A stretch of 43,619 nucleotides of DNA. Origin: an uncultured Desulfobulbaceae bacterium (lineage in GTDB: Bacteria; Desulfobacterota; Desulfobulbia; Desulfobulbales; BM004). The stretch covers positions 1 to 43,619 of the forward strand of contig CAMYKS010000033.1 in NCBI GenBank assembly GCA_947259115.1, read 5' to 3'. Position numbers and translations under genes: made by a program. The notes under the pieces are model-generated. The model did not search any database. It was not told where the DNA came from and saw only the letters and a list, made by a program, of their open reading frames with translations. Shown piece after piece: positions 43,365 through 43,619 of this stretch (the stretch's first letter is position 1; every line of letters begins with the position of its first letter).

Positions 43365-43619
43365 ATGCGCTTGAAAAAACGAAACTCTTCACAAAAATTC
43401 ATATTCGAGCAGTTGGAACCGCGCCTCCTGCTTTCGGCGGACCTTGATCCCATTTCCCTGGCCGGTGCTCTGCCCGTTGAAAACATTGAGTTAAGTGCAA
43501 CGGTGGTGGAAACCGGCCTTGACTCAGGTGTTTTTGTTGACAACAATGGGGCGGCGAATCAACTCAGCAACGAGATATTTTTTGTCGACAGCAACATCCC
43601 TGACTTTGAACTGCTGATC
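43365..43619 (+). CDS. LEPR-XLL/DUF4347 large adhesin, N-terminal part only
   Basis: 85 codons to the right edge. It starts MRLKKRNSSQKFIFEQ followed by LEPRLLLSADL, the LEPR-XLL motif found at the start of very large secreted adhesins and cadherin-like proteins. NEIFFVDSNIPDFELLI near the edge fits the start of a DUF4347 domain. There is a stop codon just upstream in frame, so the start is firm, although the ribosome-binding site is poor. The full protein is likely thousands of residues and exported by type I secretion; that part lies outside the window. Confidence 0.88.
   Translation, partial: MRLKKRNSSQKFIFEQLEPRLLLSADLDPISLAGALPVENIELSATVVETGLDSGVFVDNNGAANQLSNEIFFVDSNIPDFELLI

Noticed and set aside
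1..43619. CRISPR arrays, insertion sequences, prophage or toxin-antitoxin genes
   Set aside because: I looked for regularly spaced repeats, transposase motifs and typical small gene pairs and found none. The only tandem repeats are the cytochrome units and the 105-bp units.

Overview
The window looks like chromosome of a sulfur-metabolising or otherwise anaerobic Desulfobacterota bacterium, probably near Desulfobulbales. This is an inference from gene content: a periplasmic multiheme cytochrome, a complex I operon without NuoE/F/G, a TatT-DctPQM TRAP transporter, and a sigma-54 two-component pair beside a LEPR-XLL adhesin. There is no rRNA gene, CRISPR array, transposase or phage gene.

Layout. 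1-1463 (minus): the N-terminal part of a tandemly duplicated multiheme cytochrome c and a small exported protein. 2052-13885 (minus): one operon, nuoA-B-C-D-H-I-J-K, a NuoL-type subunit, a 90-residue membrane protein, a second NuoL-like subunit with a C-terminal extension, nuoM and nuoN. It has a good sigma-70 promoter in front and two terminator-like hairpins behind. It lacks the NADH module and has four antiporter-like subunits instead of three. 14184-17341 (minus): aspartate aminotransferase, truA and argC. 17438-18858 (minus): rpsI, rplM and a tRNA-Gly(GCC), with clear promoters and terminators. 19089-21128 (plus): hisB, a lipoprotein and a TtcA-like PP-loop protein. 21306-21822 (plus): a palindrome, a sigma-54 promoter and a small Cys-rich protein. 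21931-35306 (minus): an extended version of the E. coli metY-rimP-nusA-infB-rbfA-truB-rpsO-pnp cluster. Here it reads tRNA-Gly(CCC), rimP, nusA, ylxR, infB, rbfA, nrnA, truB, rpsO, pnp, M16 peptidase, dut, yycJ. 35374-39805: a LOG-like protein (minus), then TatT-DctP-DctQ-DctM (plus). 40373-43619 (plus): histidine kinase, NtrC-type regulator, and the first 85 codons of a LEPR-XLL/DUF4347 adhesin.

Three observations stand out. First, the same palindrome, TGACAA-N3-TTGTCA, lies about 140-165 bp upstream of a GG-N10-GC sigma-54 promoter in two places 22 kb apart. One precedes the small Cys-rich protein. The other precedes the adhesin, directly after the NtrC-family regulator gene. This suggests a regulon of that regulator. 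Second, the rimP-nusA gap holds two tandem 105-bp units. On the opposite strand each unit reads as a hairpin followed by an intrinsic terminator, with a perfect TATAAT ahead of the first, so they are candidate antisense small RNAs. Third, NusA carries at its C-terminus a copy of the N-terminal domain of IF2, whose gene is two genes downstream; the two share about 33 of 48 residues.

Gene starts were moved where a ribosome-binding site or family length clearly favoured an internal codon (nuoA, the distal nuoL-like gene, rpsI, rplM, rpsO, dut, rbfA, nrnA, the LOG-like gene, dctP). All family assignments come from reading motifs and recalled family features; no database search was run.
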